Shown one piece after another: positions 11,109 to 19,481 of a stretch of 24,016 nucleotides of DNA. The translations under genes were made by a program, and so were the position numbers. This stretch comes from a virus: IMG/VR virus record IMGVR_UViG_3300045781_000053, positions 1 to 24,016 of that record. The stretch is one strand, 5' to 3'. The notes below the pieces were generated by a model, which was not told the DNA's origin, ran no database searches, and was given only the letters and a program-made list of their open reading frames with translations. The first letter of the stretch is position 1. Each line of letters begins with the position of its first letter.

Positions 11109-12801
11109 CCTACGCGACTATGTCGCCATCGCCAACCAGTACGCGCGCCAGGTGGTCGCCGGCAAGATCATCGCCTGCCGCCAGGTGATCCAAGCCTGCC
11201 AGCGTCACCTGCGCGACCTGGAGCGCCAGGGCACCGAGGCTTTCCCATTCGTGATGGATGCGCCGTCGGCCGAGCGCGTCTGCCGCTTCTTGGAGGCGCT
11301 GCCTCACGTCAAAGGGCGCTGGGCTCGTCAGCGTGAGACGCTCACGCTGGAGCCATGGCAGTGCTTTGCCGTCGTCTCGCTCTTCGGCTGGGTGGAGGTC
11401 GCTGACCGCACGCGCTACCGCTTCCAGGAAGCGTATATCTGCATCCCGCGTAAGAACGGAAAGTCCTTCAAGGCTGGCGGCATTGGTCTCTACAAGTTCG
11501 CTGCCGATGGCGAGTACTGCGCCGAGGTTTATTTCGGCGCCACGTCGGAGGAGCAGGCCAAGCGTGTTGGCTTTAAGCCGGCGCGCGCCATGGCCCTGAA
11601 GTCGCCTGAGCTGTGCGACGCCTTCCATATCAAGGTCAACGTCAACTCGCTGGTGAAGGAGGACGACCAGTCAATCCTCAAGCCGGTGATTGCCCGGCCA
11701 GGCGACGGAGATATGCCTTCTTGCTCCGTCATCGACGAGTACCACGAGCATCCCAAGCCAGAGCTCTACGACACGATGAAAACCGGAATGGGATCGCGCG
11801 AGAATCCGCTGCTCTTCGTCATCACCACGGCGGGCAGTAACCGCGGCGGCCCGTGCTTTCTGTTGCAGCGGGATGCCGAGGACGTTCTCGCCGGCAAGAT
11901 CGTCAATGAGCGCTGGTTCGTGCTCATTTACACCATCGACCCTGAAGATGACTGGAAGAGCGAGGAGGCGCTGCGCAAGGCCAACCCGAACTTCGGAGTC
12001 TCCATCGAGGCGGACAAGCTCATTGCCGCGCAGCAGGCTGCTATCCAGTCGGCGCGCCTGCAGAATACTTTCAAAACCAAGCATCTCAACGTGTGGGTCA
12101 ATGCCGCCATCGCCTGGATGAACATGGAGCGGTGGAAGGCCTGCGAGGACCGCACGCTAAAGCTGGAAGATTTCGCCGATGAACCGTGCCTTATCTCCCT
12201 GGACCTGGCCAGCGAGATTGATATTGCCAGCAAGGTCTACCTGTTCTGGAAGTGGATTGACGGCAAGCAGCACTTCTATTGCTTCACCCGCCACTACCTG
12301 AACCAACTGGCGGTGGAAGAAGGCGGCGAGCACTACGCCAAGTGGGTGGAAGATGGCTGGCTCACTGCCACGCCCGGCAACGTCACGGATTATCCAACGA
12401 TTGCCGAGGAACTCATCGAGGACAGTGAAAAGTTCGCGCCGCGCGAGGTGCCTCACGATCCGTACCACGCCGCGGCACTCGTCCAGTTCATCCAGAAGGA
12501 CCCGCGCTGGAATCAGTCCATCGAGTTCGTGAAGGTAACGCAAAACACCGAGCACATGTCGCCGGCCATGAAGCAGTTGGAGGCCCTGGTACTCGACGGC
12601 CGCCTGCATCATGACGGTGATCCGGTGCTGGAGTGGATGGTCTCGAACGTGGTGGCCAAGTACCTGGCCAAGGAGAACATCATGCCGGACAAAGAGCGTC
12701 CTGAGCGGAAGATCGACGGAGCGGTGGCGCTGATGATGGACATTTACCGGGCAGTGGCTGTGGCAAGCGATGACGATTACGAGGAGTACACAGGATTTTA
12801 G
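11017..12801 (+). CDS. terL: Terminase large subunit (Terminase_1 type)
   Basis: This 594-residue packaging motor and nuclease has Walker A IPRKNGKS (143-150), Walker B CSVIDEYHE (236-244), coupling motif TTAGSN (270-275) and a nuclease start SLDLASEIDI (394-403) with Asp396. A further acidic residue lies in KIDGAVALMMDI near the C-terminus. The segment Y-ARQVVAGKIIACRQV ... LEPWQCFAVVSLFGW is typical of this family. It cuts concatemeric DNA and pumps it into the prohead. The ATG at 11017 lies inside the small subunit gene and has a weak ribosome site. A GTG near 11080 is an alternative start. Confidence 0.95.
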   Translation: MSRPKKKKKLQILSRSLPTPAVVEIRPSPSSLRDYVAIANQYARQVVAGKIIACRQVIQACQRHLRDLERQGTEAFPFVMDAPSAERVCRFLEALPHVKGRWARQRETLTLEPWQCFAVVSLFGWVEVADRTRYRFQEAYICIPRKNGKSFKAGGIGLYKFAADGEYCAEVYFGATSEEQAKRVGFKPARAMALKSPELCDAFHIKVNVNSLVKEDDQSILKPVIARPGDGDMPSCSVIDEYHEHPKPELYDTMKTGMGSRENPLLFVITTAGSNRGGPCFLLQRDAEDVLAGKIVNERWFVLIYTIDPEDDWKSEEALRKANPNFGVSIEADKLIAAQQAAIQSARLQNTFKTKHLNVWVNAAIAWMNMERWKACEDRTLKLEDFADEPCLISLDLASEIDIASKVYLFWKWIDGKQHFYCFTRHYLNQLAVEEGGEHYAKWVEDGWLTATPGNVTDYPTIAEELIEDSEKFAPREVPHDPYHAAALVQFIQKDPRWNQSIEFVKVTQNTEHMSPAMKQLEALVLDGRLHHDGDPVLEWMVSNVVAKYLAKENIMPDKERPERKIDGAVALMMDIYRAVAVASDDDYEEYTGF

Positions 12802-12803
12802 CC

Positions 12804-12989
12804 ATGCTGAAGCTCTCTACTTTGATTGACCTGCTCACCATTGCCGGCGTCGTCCTCATTGCCGTTGGCCTCTATCTGTACAGCCACCCGCTGCTTTTCG
12901 TGATCGGCGGCCTGCTCAGCATCGGAGCCGCCCGGGCATTGGCCCGCGCCGAATCCGAGCATAAAAAGCAGGACGGGGTCGGAGGGTAA
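12804..12989 (+). CDS. Small two-helix membrane protein between terminase and portal
   Basis: This 61-residue protein starts 2 bases after the large-terminase stop. Residues 8-26 (DLLTIAGVVLIAVGLYLYS) and 30-46 (LLFVIGGLLSIGAARAL) are membrane helices, followed by a charged tail (ARAESEHKKQDGVGG). Similar short membrane proteins often sit between terminase and portal genes in HK97-like phages. Their role is unclear. It ends 3 bases before the portal gene and contains that gene's ribosome site (GGAGGG at 12981-12986). Confidence 0.75.
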   Translation: MLKLSTLIDLLTIAGVVLIAVGLYLYSHPLLFVIGGLLSIGAARALARAESEHKKQDGVGG

Positions 12990-12992
12990 TTC

Positions 12993-14618
12993 ATGTCCAT
13001 TTTTGGCAGCCTGCTCCGTAGTATGCCCTTTGATAATCCCCAGATTCCCATGAACGCGGCCAACGTGGCTTACTTCCTCGATCTCTTCGGCGGCGGACGC
13101 ACAGAGTCGAATGAGATTGTCACGCCGACCACCGCGATGCAGCTCACGACGGTCTTCACCTGCGTCCGTATTCTCAGCGAACAGGTCGGCAAACTCCCGC
13201 TCCTGGTCAAGCAGAAGACCACCGACGGAATCACTTTGGCGGAGCGGCACCCGCTGTATTCGCTGCTGACGCTAAGTCCGAATCCCGAGATGTCGGCCAT
13301 GGTCCTCAAGCAGTCCGTCACGGCGCAAACGCTACTCTGGGGCGCAGGTTACATTGAGCTGCAGCGCAATGGCGCTGGCAACATCGTGGCCATGTGGCCC
13401 CGCGGTGCCTGGGCAACTCGTCCGGTGCGCTCGCAGAAGACCGGCGTCCTCGAATACGAGACATCGGACAATCACGAGCACGCCACTAAGTACATTTCGC
13501 AGGAGAACATGATCTACCTGCCCTATGTATCGCTGGATGGCATGGTTGGCATGTCGCCAATCTCCTGCGCCCGGCGCGCCTTTGGGACTGGCCTGTCTCT
13601 GGACAAGTTTGGAGCTCGGTTCTTTGGCAACTTCGCCACCCCGAAGCTCGCCCTGGAAGTCCCCAACAAGATGAAGCCGGAGGACAAGGCCCGGGCGCGC
13701 AGTGACTGGGAGATGCAGCAGTCGGGTGCCAACCAGCATCGCCTGGCCATCCTCGATAACGGGCAGAAGCTCACCCAGCTTTCTATCCCGCCGGAGGATG
13801 CGCAGTTCCTGCAAACGCACCAGATGTCGGATCGCCGGATCTGCGCCATGTTTGGCGTGCCGCCGCACATGGCCGGTGACCTGGACAAGGCCATCAAGTC
13901 CAACGTGGAGCAGCAGGGCATCGAGGTCCTGCAGTACACGCTGTCTCCCATGCTCACCCGCTGGAAGCAGGAGTTGCAGCGGAAACTCTTTCCCACCATT
14001 GGGCGCAGCGCTGGCCGCTATGTGATTGGCTTTGACGTGCGGGATCTGCTGCGGCCCGACGCCGCCAGCCGCCAGAGCTACTACCAGAGCGGCATCCAGA
14101 ACGGCTATCTCACTCAGAACGAGGTGCGTGAGGAAGAGGGCTACAACCCCTACGAAGAAGGCGTGGGCTCACAGCCCTCGATCCAGCTCAACATGCAGCC
14201 GCTCGCCAACATGCTCGGCGCGCAGGTACAGAAGGACGACGACCAGGCAATTCCGCAACAGAACAGTCTGGCCAGCCGCCTGGCGCGGGTCTATTTGCCG
14301 CTGTTTAGCGACGGAATGAGCCGCTTCCTGCACCGTTCCAAGCGCGATCAGGCTGGTTTACTGGCCTGCGTTGGGCCGTGCCTGGAGTCGGTATCGGTCA
14401 CGCTTCGTGGCCCTGCCGTGGTCCCGAATGAGTCACTTTCGGAGCTGGCGCGCCAGGTAGAACGTTTGCTTGTGTGCTCGGAGCAGTGGGATGCCGACAA
14501 AGCGGAAGAAGAGCTGCAAACCAGCGTACTCGGCCTCATGTCGGCCGCCGGACGTGATATTGCCGCCGCGCGGGAAGCGCGTGCCAAGGAGAAGCATGAC
14601 GACGAAGAAGAACAGTGA
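12993..14618 (+). CDS. Portal protein, HK97 family, with long C-terminal extension
   Basis: This 541-residue protein contains the family landmarks PTTAMQLTTVFTCVRILSEQ in the N-terminal third, LPLLVKQKT, LLTLSPNPEMSAMVLKQSV, DGMVGMSPISCARRAFG, MSDRRICAMFGVPPHMAGD and GIEVLQYTLSPMLTRWKQEL. Twelve copies form the ring at the capsid vertex through which DNA passes and to which the terminase and connectors dock. HK97-type portals are usually about 400-430 residues. Here about 110 extra residues follow (from LASRLARVYLPLF to KHDDEEEQ), helical and charged, possibly scaffold-like. It overlaps the protease gene by 23 bases. Confidence 0.95.
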   Translation: MSIFGSLLRSMPFDNPQIPMNAANVAYFLDLFGGGRTESNEIVTPTTAMQLTTVFTCVRILSEQVGKLPLLVKQKTTDGITLAERHPLYSLLTLSPNPEMSAMVLKQSVTAQTLLWGAGYIELQRNGAGNIVAMWPRGAWATRPVRSQKTGVLEYETSDNHEHATKYISQENMIYLPYVSLDGMVGMSPISCARRAFGTGLSLDKFGARFFGNFATPKLALEVPNKMKPEDKARARSDWEMQQSGANQHRLAILDNGQKLTQLSIPPEDAQFLQTHQMSDRRICAMFGVPPHMAGDLDKAIKSNVEQQGIEVLQYTLSPMLTRWKQELQRKLFPTIGRSAGRYVIGFDVRDLLRPDAASRQSYYQSGIQNGYLTQNEVREEEGYNPYEEGVGSQPSIQLNMQPLANMLGAQVQKDDDQAIPQQNSLASRLARVYLPLFSDGMSRFLHRSKRDQAGLLACVGPCLESVSVTLRGPAVVPNESLSELARQVERLLVCSEQWDADKAEEELQTSVLGLMSAAGRDIAAAREARAKEKHDDEEEQ

Positions 14619-15309
14619 GCAGCGGAAGCGCGAGTTCCGCCAGGTACCCGTCCGGGAGCTGCGCGTCAAGCGTGCAGACTCCGGTGCCATCACCATTGAC
14701 GGCTACGCGGCCGTCTTCAACTCGCTCTCCGAGGATCTGGGAGGCTTCCGTGAGCAGATCCTGCCCGGAGCGTTTACCGGCTGCCTCAAGAATGAGCCGG
14801 ACGTGCGCTGTTTGTTTAACCACAACGAGTCGAGGATCCTCGGCCGCACCAAGAGTGGAACCCTCACCCTGGACGAGGACGATCGCGGCCTGCACTATGC
14901 CTGCGATCTGCCGGATACGCAGTACGCACGCGATCTTGCCACCAGTATCGAACGTGGCGACATTGACCAGTGCAGCTTCGGATTCTACTGCCTCGATGAT
15001 GACTGGGCCATGATGGACGATACGCCGGTGCGCTCGGTCAAGTCGGCCGAGCTCTTCGATGTATCGCCGGTCACGTATCCGGCCTACCCGGATACCGAAG
15101 TCTCCATGCGCTCTGCCTTCCCGGACGGCAAGGTAGTTATCCCGGCCGGGCTCAAGCGCGGCAAGCGCAATGAGGGCTGTGATTGTGATTGCCCGGAATG
15201 CAAGGACGGCGATTGCGCCGAGTGCTCCAACGAACAGTGCGACGATCCCAACTGTGAATGTGCCCTTCGCTCCCTGCGCTGCCGTATGCGCCTTGCGCGG
15301 GAGTTCTAG
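14596..15309 (+). CDS. Prohead protease (HK97 U35 type) with cysteine-rich tail
   Basis: This gives 237 residues from ATG 14596, with AAGGAG at 14586-14591. The protease core covers about 20-175: ITIDGYAAVFNSLSEDLGG, REQILPGAF, CLFNHNESRILGR with the catalytic His76, DIDQCSFGF with Ser127, and LFDVSPVTYPAYPDT. It digests scaffold domains and capsid delta domains during prohead maturation. Unusually, residues 195-229 contain ten cysteines in 35 residues (C-x-C-x-C-x-x-C, C-x-x-C and so on), rich in Asp and Asn, suggesting metal binding. The gene overlaps the portal and lies 120 bases before the capsid gene. Confidence 0.93.
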   Translation: MTTKKNSEQRKREFRQVPVRELRVKRADSGAITIDGYAAVFNSLSEDLGGFREQILPGAFTGCLKNEPDVRCLFNHNESRILGRTKSGTLTLDEDDRGLHYACDLPDTQYARDLATSIERGDIDQCSFGFYCLDDDWAMMDDTPVRSVKSAELFDVSPVTYPAYPDTEVSMRSAFPDGKVVIPAGLKRGKRNEGCDCDCPECKDGDCAECSNEQCDDPNCECALRSLRCRMRLAREF

Positions 15310-15429
15310 CCAACCCCACACCATTTCGTAAGCCCCGTGGTGGCGCACGCGCGCTCCATGGGCGCAGTACTCCAACCGCTCCCGCCGAGTGGATGGCCAG
15401 CTACACAAAAAAACAACAGGAGAAATTTT

Positions 15430-16692
15430 ATGAAGCGTAGTCTGCAGCTCCGTCAGGAGCGCGCCAAGCTGTTTGCCCAGGCTCAGGCCCTCATCCCGGC
15501 CGAAGGCCGCATGTCGGCGGAAGTCAATGCCCAGTTCGACAAGATCATGGTCGACGTTGACAGCATGAAGTCCGAGGTCGAGCGCCTCGAACGCGCCGAG
15601 GCCATCGAAGCCGAACTGGCTGAAACCCGCCAAATGGAAGGTGGCAAGCCCTCCGGCCCCGCTGCCTCCGAAGACGAGAAGGCGAAGGAAGAGCGCGAGA
15701 AGAAGTACCGCTCGGCCTATGACCGCTATCTGCGCCGTGGCCTCAACCGCATCAGTGAAGAGGATCGCGCTCTGCTGAGCAGCGGCAACATCCGCAGCAG
15801 TGAATACCGCGATCTGGATAACACCACCGGCGCCGGCGGTCTGTACACCATCCCCACCGGCTTCCAGAAGGAGCTGGAGGTTGGCCTCAAGTACTTCGGC
15901 GGCATGCGCTCCGTGGCCCGCATCATCACCACCGCCACCGGCGCGCAGTTGCCCTGGCCCACCACCAACGACACGGCCAAGAGCGGACGTCGCCTCGGCG
16001 GCAACGCCGTCAGCAATCCGGCCGTGGAGAACGACCAGTTCTTCGGCCAGCAGCTGATCAATGCCTACACCTACACGACCGATGTGATCCGGGTCCCCAA
16101 CGAACTGCTAAACGACTCCGCGTTCGACCTGCAGTCGGAGATCGGCGACCGCTACAAAGAGCGTATCGGCCGCATCCAGAACAAGGAGTTCACCATCAAC
16201 ACGGGCGGAGGCCCCAACGGTTTCGTCACCGTGGTCCCTGTGGGCGCCACCGGAGCCGCCGGCGAGGTCAGCAGCTTCATCTACGACGATCTGATCAACC
16301 TGATCCACTCGGTGGACCCCGCGTACCGCGTGGACAGCACGTTCATGTTCCACGACCAGACCCTGGAAGTGATCCGCAAGATCAAGGACAACTACGGCCG
16401 TCCGCTCTTTGGCCCCGGCCTCAATGGCGAGGAGCCGGACACCATCGCCGGCAAGCCCTATGTCATCAACCAGGACATGGCGACTCCGGCCGCCAACGCC
16501 CTCTCGATGGCCTTCGGCAACTTCAAGAAGTACATCATCCGTGACGTGGCTGGCTCGATGGTGATCCTGCGGCTCAATGAGCTGTACGCGCTCAACAACG
16601 AGACCGCCTTCGTCGGCTTCCTGCGCTCGGATGGCCAGATGGTGGATGCGGGTACCAACCCGATCAAAACCTTCAAGCACCCGGCTGCTTAA
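15430..16692 (+). CDS. Major capsid protein, HK97 fold
   Basis: This gives 420 residues from ATG 15430 with AGGAG at 15418-15422. The frame is open further upstream, but this is the only start with a good ribosome site. Residues 1-110 are a charged coiled coil (delta or scaffold domain: RQERAKLFAQAQAL, MKSEVERLERAEAIEAELAE). The mature shell protein probably begins near 120-130, before the TTGAGGLYTIPTGFQKELE motif. Family features follow: GQQLINAYTYTTDVIRVPNE, LLNDSAFDLQSEIGDRYKER, FMFHDQTLEVIRKIKDNYGR, and the P-domain and C-terminus AFGNFKKYIIRD and FVGFLRSDGQMVD. It builds the icosahedral shell. A GC-rich hairpin follows the stop. Confidence 0.96.
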   Translation: MKRSLQLRQERAKLFAQAQALIPAEGRMSAEVNAQFDKIMVDVDSMKSEVERLERAEAIEAELAETRQMEGGKPSGPAASEDEKAKEEREKKYRSAYDRYLRRGLNRISEEDRALLSSGNIRSSEYRDLDNTTGAGGLYTIPTGFQKELEVGLKYFGGMRSVARIITTATGAQLPWPTTNDTAKSGRRLGGNAVSNPAVENDQFFGQQLINAYTYTTDVIRVPNELLNDSAFDLQSEIGDRYKERIGRIQNKEFTINTGGGPNGFVTVVPVGATGAAGEVSSFIYDDLINLIHSVDPAYRVDSTFMFHDQTLEVIRKIKDNYGRPLFGPGLNGEEPDTIAGKPYVINQDMATPAANALSMAFGNFKKYIIRDVAGSMVILRLNELYALNNETAFVGFLRSDGQMVDAGTNPIKTFKHPAA

Positions 16693-16698
16693 CCGGAT

Positions 16699-16724
16699 GC
16701 GGGCGGATCGTGAGGTCCGCCCGC
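16699..16724 (+). terminator. Hairpin after the capsid gene (weak terminator or stability element)
   Basis: GCGGGCGGA (16699-16707) and TCCGCCCGC (16716-16724) form a perfect 9-bp stem with an 8-nt loop, 6 bases after the capsid stop. Only TCTT follows, so termination should be partial. It may protect the 3' end of the abundant capsid message. Confidence 0.6.
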
Positions 16725-16737
16725 TCTTGGAGCTCAC

Positions 16738-17028
16738 ATGCTGGTCAAAATACTCAAATCCATCGGGGGGAGCGGCGATTACGTCGCTGGCTCCTCCCGG
16801 ATATTCAACCTCGACCCCGGCATGATCGTCGAAGTGCGTGACGACGTGGCCCGGGGATGGTGTGCCTCTGGAATCGCATCTCCGGAGGCCGTGGAGGCGC
16901 CCATGCAAGTCCCGGAGACTACCAGGCTGGAACGTCCGCAGCCGGCCGCTGTACGCCGGCCGGGGCGCCCGCAGCCGCGTACTCCTGAGCGCGCGGTGAA
17001 GCCCAAAAACAAAAAGCGCGGGAGGTAG
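16738..17028 (+). CDS. Small basic phage protein of the head region
   Basis: This 96-residue protein is preceded by GGAG at 16729-16732. The N-terminal 55 residues look folded (LVKILKSIGGSGDYVAGSSR, IFNLDPGMIVEVRDDVARGW), possibly a small beta domain. The C-terminal 40 residues are Pro/Arg/Lys-rich and disordered (RRPGRPQPRTPERAVKPKNK). It lies between the capsid gene and the first connector gene, where decoration or accessory head proteins are often encoded, but no family is recognised. Its stop falls just after the GGGAGG ribosome site of the next gene. Confidence 0.75.
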   Translation: MLVKILKSIGGSGDYVAGSSRIFNLDPGMIVEVRDDVARGWCASGIASPEAVEAPMQVPETTRLERPQPAAVRRPGRPQPRTPERAVKPKNKKRGR

Positions 17029-17030
17029 CC

Positions 17031-17720
17031 ATGCAGTTTGCGCTCAAACGGCTTGTGCCGCCCGAGCAGGAGCCGGTGGACTTCGGAACCATGAAGTCGC
17101 ACCTCGCCCTGGATGAGTCCTACACGGCAGACGACGCCCTGATTCAGAGCATGATCGCCTCCGCCCGCTCCTACATTGAGAACTACACAGGCCGCTGCCT
17201 GCTTCCGCAGCAGTGGATGCTGGCGCGCGACTTCTTTCCTGCCTTCCGGGTGGGCGAGTCGGCTCCCGCTCGCTCTGATTTCGACGCGCTCGGCAATTAC
17301 AACTTCAACTCATGGCGCAGCAACGACTCGCAGACCATCCGGATTCCCAAGTGCCCGCTGATCTCGGTGGACTCCATCAAGTACATGGCAGACACCTCCG
17401 GCACGCTCACGACTCTGGATCCATCGCTCTACCAGGTGGACCTGCTCTCCGAGCCGGGGCGCGTACTGCCGTCGCCCGCGGCTGGGTGCTGGCCGCAAAC
17501 GGCGCCGATGGCCAACGCCGTGCAAGTCACCTTCACCGCCGGATACGCGGATGGCGGCAGCGTTCCGGACACCATCATGCAGGCCCTGCGCCTCACGGTG
17601 GCTGCCTGGTATTCCAACCGCGAGAACTTCATGCTCGGCGTTTCCGGCGCCACTGAGCTGCCGCTGGGCGTGTGCAACCTGCTGGATACGGAGGCGGTCC
17701 AACCCTTCGGACTGTATTGA
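17031..17720 (+). CDS. Head-tail connector (gp6-like, phiE125 gp8 type)
   Basis: This 229-residue protein is preceded by GGGAGG at 17020-17025. The N-terminal helical part, VDFGTMKSHLALDESYTADD, ALIQSMIASARSYIENYTGR, is the hallmark of gp6-like connectors. The middle and C-terminal parts (KCPLISVDSIKYMADTSG, VQVTFTAGYADGGSVPDTIM, ALRLTVAAWYSNRENF) match the longer phiE125 gp8 type. It forms the ring under the portal that extends the DNA channel. Four genes of connector and tail-end type follow in the normal order. Confidence 0.9.
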   Translation: MQFALKRLVPPEQEPVDFGTMKSHLALDESYTADDALIQSMIASARSYIENYTGRCLLPQQWMLARDFFPAFRVGESAPARSDFDALGNYNFNSWRSNDSQTIRIPKCPLISVDSIKYMADTSGTLTTLDPSLYQVDLLSEPGRVLPSPAAGCWPQTAPMANAVQVTFTAGYADGGSVPDTIMQALRLTVAAWYSNRENFMLGVSGATELPLGVCNLLDTEAVQPFGLY

Positions 17721-17723
17721 TCC

Positions 17724-18104
17724 ATGTTTCGACCGACTCCGGCGGGCGAGTTCCGCCACCTCGTGCAGTTCCAGTCGCGCAACAGCCAGCAGGACGCCGC
17801 AGGCCAACCAGCCGATACCTGGACGACGTACCTCACCACGCGGGCCAAGATCGAGATCCTGCGCGGGCAGTTGCAATATCAGTCAGACGTATTCATCAAC
17901 AAGAACACCTACCAGATCACGATCCGCTACCCGCACCTGGTGGCTACCGGGGTGGATGCCGAGGGCAACCCGACCACCAAGATCGCGGTCCAGGACCAGA
18001 TTGTGTTCAACAGCCAGGTGTATGTCATCCAGGCGATCATCAACGTGGAGCAGCGCAACCGTGAGCTGATGTTCTTGGCCTACGTCGTGAACGACGAGGA
18101 ATAG
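17724..18104 (+). CDS. Head closure protein (head-tail joining, SPP1 gp16-like)
   Basis: This 126-residue all-beta protein has features of the head-tail joining family: an N-terminal FRHLVQFQSRNSQQDAAGQP, TWTTYLTTRAKIEILRGQ, TYQITIRYPHL, KIAVQDQIVFNSQVYVIQAI and NRELMFLAYVV. It plugs the connector to retain packaged DNA and provides the tail attachment surface. It starts 3 bases after the connector gene and ends 2 bases before the gp10-like gene. Confidence 0.9.
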   Translation: MFRPTPAGEFRHLVQFQSRNSQQDAAGQPADTWTTYLTTRAKIEILRGQLQYQSDVFINKNTYQITIRYPHLVATGVDAEGNPTTKIAVQDQIVFNSQVYVIQAIINVEQRNRELMFLAYVVNDEE

Positions 18105-18106
18105 CC

Positions 18107-18589
18107 ATGGCCAATGACGTGATCCAGTTCGACGTGGATGACAACCTGGATGAGCGCCTCAGCGCGTTCCAGGGAAAGCTGGCGCGCGTGATCCTCCGCG
18201 AGGCGCTCGCCGCCGGCGGCCTGGTCCTCAAGAACGCCGTCATCGAACGCGCTCCGGAGCGGACCGACGATGTGAAGGGCGGCAACTCACTGCCGCCGGG
18301 CGCCCTGAAGATGGACATCGGCGGCGATGTGAAGCTCTTCCCGGAGAGGAATTCCGGAATCGTACGCGTCGGCCCCTCCGACCTCACGGCCTACGTGGCC
18401 TGGTGGCTGGAAAAAGGCCACGACATAAAGTCGCACGGCAAGAAGAAGTCCCGCCGGGTCATCGGCCACGTGCCTCCAGAAAGGTTCATGGTTCCAGCGT
18501 TCGACGAATCCATGGATGCGGCGCTGGCGGCCTTTGCGGCCAAGCTGAAGGAAGGACTGGAGGAGGCGGAAAAGAATGGAAGCCACTAA
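18107..18589 (+). CDS. Neck protein, HK97 gp10-like
   Basis: This 160-residue protein follows the HK97 gp10 pattern. It opens with an N-terminal helix region (LSAFQGKLARVILREALAAG, LVLKNAVIERAPERTD). The central LPPGALKMDIGG, IVRVGPSDLTAYVAWWLEKGH and the histidine/lysine-rich loop, and the end PPERFMVPAFDESMDAALAA, also match. The phrase 'A-x-W-x-EKGH ... P-x-x-F-x-x-P-A' is the usual signature. It acts in head-tail joining or tail completion. It overlaps the next gene by 14 bases. Confidence 0.9.
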   Translation: MANDVIQFDVDDNLDERLSAFQGKLARVILREALAAGGLVLKNAVIERAPERTDDVKGGNSLPPGALKMDIGGDVKLFPERNSGIVRVGPSDLTAYVAWWLEKGHDIKSHGKKKSRRVIGHVPPERFMVPAFDESMDAALAAFAAKLKEGLEEAEKNGSH

Positions 18590-18974
18590 CATCCGCGACA
18601 TCCTTGCGGCTCATCCTCCGATTAATGTGAACAATTCGCTTCCAGCGATTTCGGACATGGTGAACAACGGGATCTATCCGGTGGCCATTCCACCGGGCGC
18701 AACGTTTCCCTGTCTCACCTACTCGATCACTTCCAGCGTCCCGCTCGATGGCTACAGCCTGGACGCCACCTGGCGCACGCGCAGCCGGGTGACCATCGAC
18801 GTATTCGCCGACACGTACCTGACGCTGTGCAGCATCGTGGATGCCGTCCATGCCGCCCTCGATGGGTATGCGGACGACAATATCCAGCTCATCCTGCCGG
18901 AGAACGAGCAGGACTTTTACCTCTCCGATTCTCAGCTCTACCGGCGTGAACTCCAGTTCTTCGCCTACACCTAA
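18576..18974 (+). CDS. Tail terminator (DUF3168, gp17-like)
   Basis: This 132-residue protein has the DUF3168 layout: a first helix NIRDILAAHPPINVNNS, IYPVAIPPGATFPCLTYSIT, TRSRVTIDVFADTYLTLCSI and VDAVHAALDGY, ending YLSDSQLYRRELQFFAYT. Proteins of this family cap the tail tube at the head end. The start lies inside the upstream gene, with GGAGG at 18560-18564. The next gene is the tail tube. Confidence 0.88.
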   Translation: MEATNIRDILAAHPPINVNNSLPAISDMVNNGIYPVAIPPGATFPCLTYSITSSVPLDGYSLDATWRTRSRVTIDVFADTYLTLCSIVDAVHAALDGYADDNIQLILPENEQDFYLSDSQLYRRELQFFAYT

Positions 18975-18992
18975 CCCCTGAAAGGAATCCTC

Positions 18993-19442
18993 ATGACTTC
19001 GAAATCTGGCATCGGCAAAGGGTCGATTCTGTCCATCGGCAACGGCGGCACTGGTGAGACGTTCACCAAGGTCGCCGAGGTCAAGAGCATCAAACCCTCC
19101 GGCTACAAGATGGGCACCTATGACTCCACCAACCTGGACAGCACCAACTCAGAGGTCGGGTCCACCATCATCGACTACGGGGAATACGACGTCGAAGGCA
19201 ACTTCCTGCCGCTCGATCCCGGGCAGGGGGCGCTTGCCACCGCCTTCGCCGCCGGTGGCTCGCATGACTTCACCCTGCAGCTCCCGAAGCTCGGCGGACA
19301 GACCACCAGCGGGAACCTGATCGCCTTCACCGGCGTCATCACCGAATACACTCCCTTCGGCGAAATCGCCGAGACCAAGGGCGTGGATTTCAGCGCCAAG
19401 ATCAAGATCAACGTTCCGCCCACCGTCACTCCGGGCAGCTAA
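18993..19442 (+). CDS. Major tail tube protein
   Basis: This 149-residue protein has AAAGGA upstream. It has the small siphovirus tube-protein layout: SGIGKGSILSIGNGGTGETF, KVAEVKSIKPSGYKMGTYDS, TNLDSTNSEVGSTIIDYGEY, a beta-rich middle, and a final LIAFTGVITEYTPFGEIAE and KGVDFSAKIKIN. The IDYGEYDVEGNF segment and the late FTG-x-ITEYTPFGE motif are typical. Hexameric rings stack to make the tail. A GC-rich hairpin follows the stop, as after the capsid gene. Confidence 0.92.
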   Translation: MTSKSGIGKGSILSIGNGGTGETFTKVAEVKSIKPSGYKMGTYDSTNLDSTNSEVGSTIIDYGEYDVEGNFLPLDPGQGALATAFAAGGSHDFTLQLPKLGGQTTSGNLIAFTGVITEYTPFGEIAETKGVDFSAKIKINVPPTVTPGS

Positions 19443-19448
19443 CCGTCA

Positions 19449-19468
19449 GGGGGGTGCGCTCACCCCCC
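19449..19468 (+). terminator. Hairpin after the tail-tube gene
   Basis: GGGGGGTG (19449-19456) and CACCCCCC (19461-19468) form a perfect 8-bp stem with loop CGCT, 6 bases after the stop. No T-run follows. It probably stabilises or attenuates the transcript, lowering expression of the tail chaperone gene, which itself has no visible ribosome site. Confidence 0.6.
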
Positions 19469-19481
19469 AACCCTTATACCC

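Noticed and set aside
15337-15429. Longer N-terminus for the major capsid protein
   Set aside because: The start codon at 15337 lacks a ribosome site, while ATG 15430 has AGGAG and begins the delta-domain coiled coil.
14536-15633. Long minus-strand open frame of 365 codons
   Set aside because: It lies antisense to the prohead protease and capsid start, both with clear motifs. Long antisense frames are expected in GC-rich coding DNA.
16108-16908. Minus-strand open frame of 266 codons
   Set aside because: It is antisense to the capsid gene and runs through the hairpin and next gene; no protein features.
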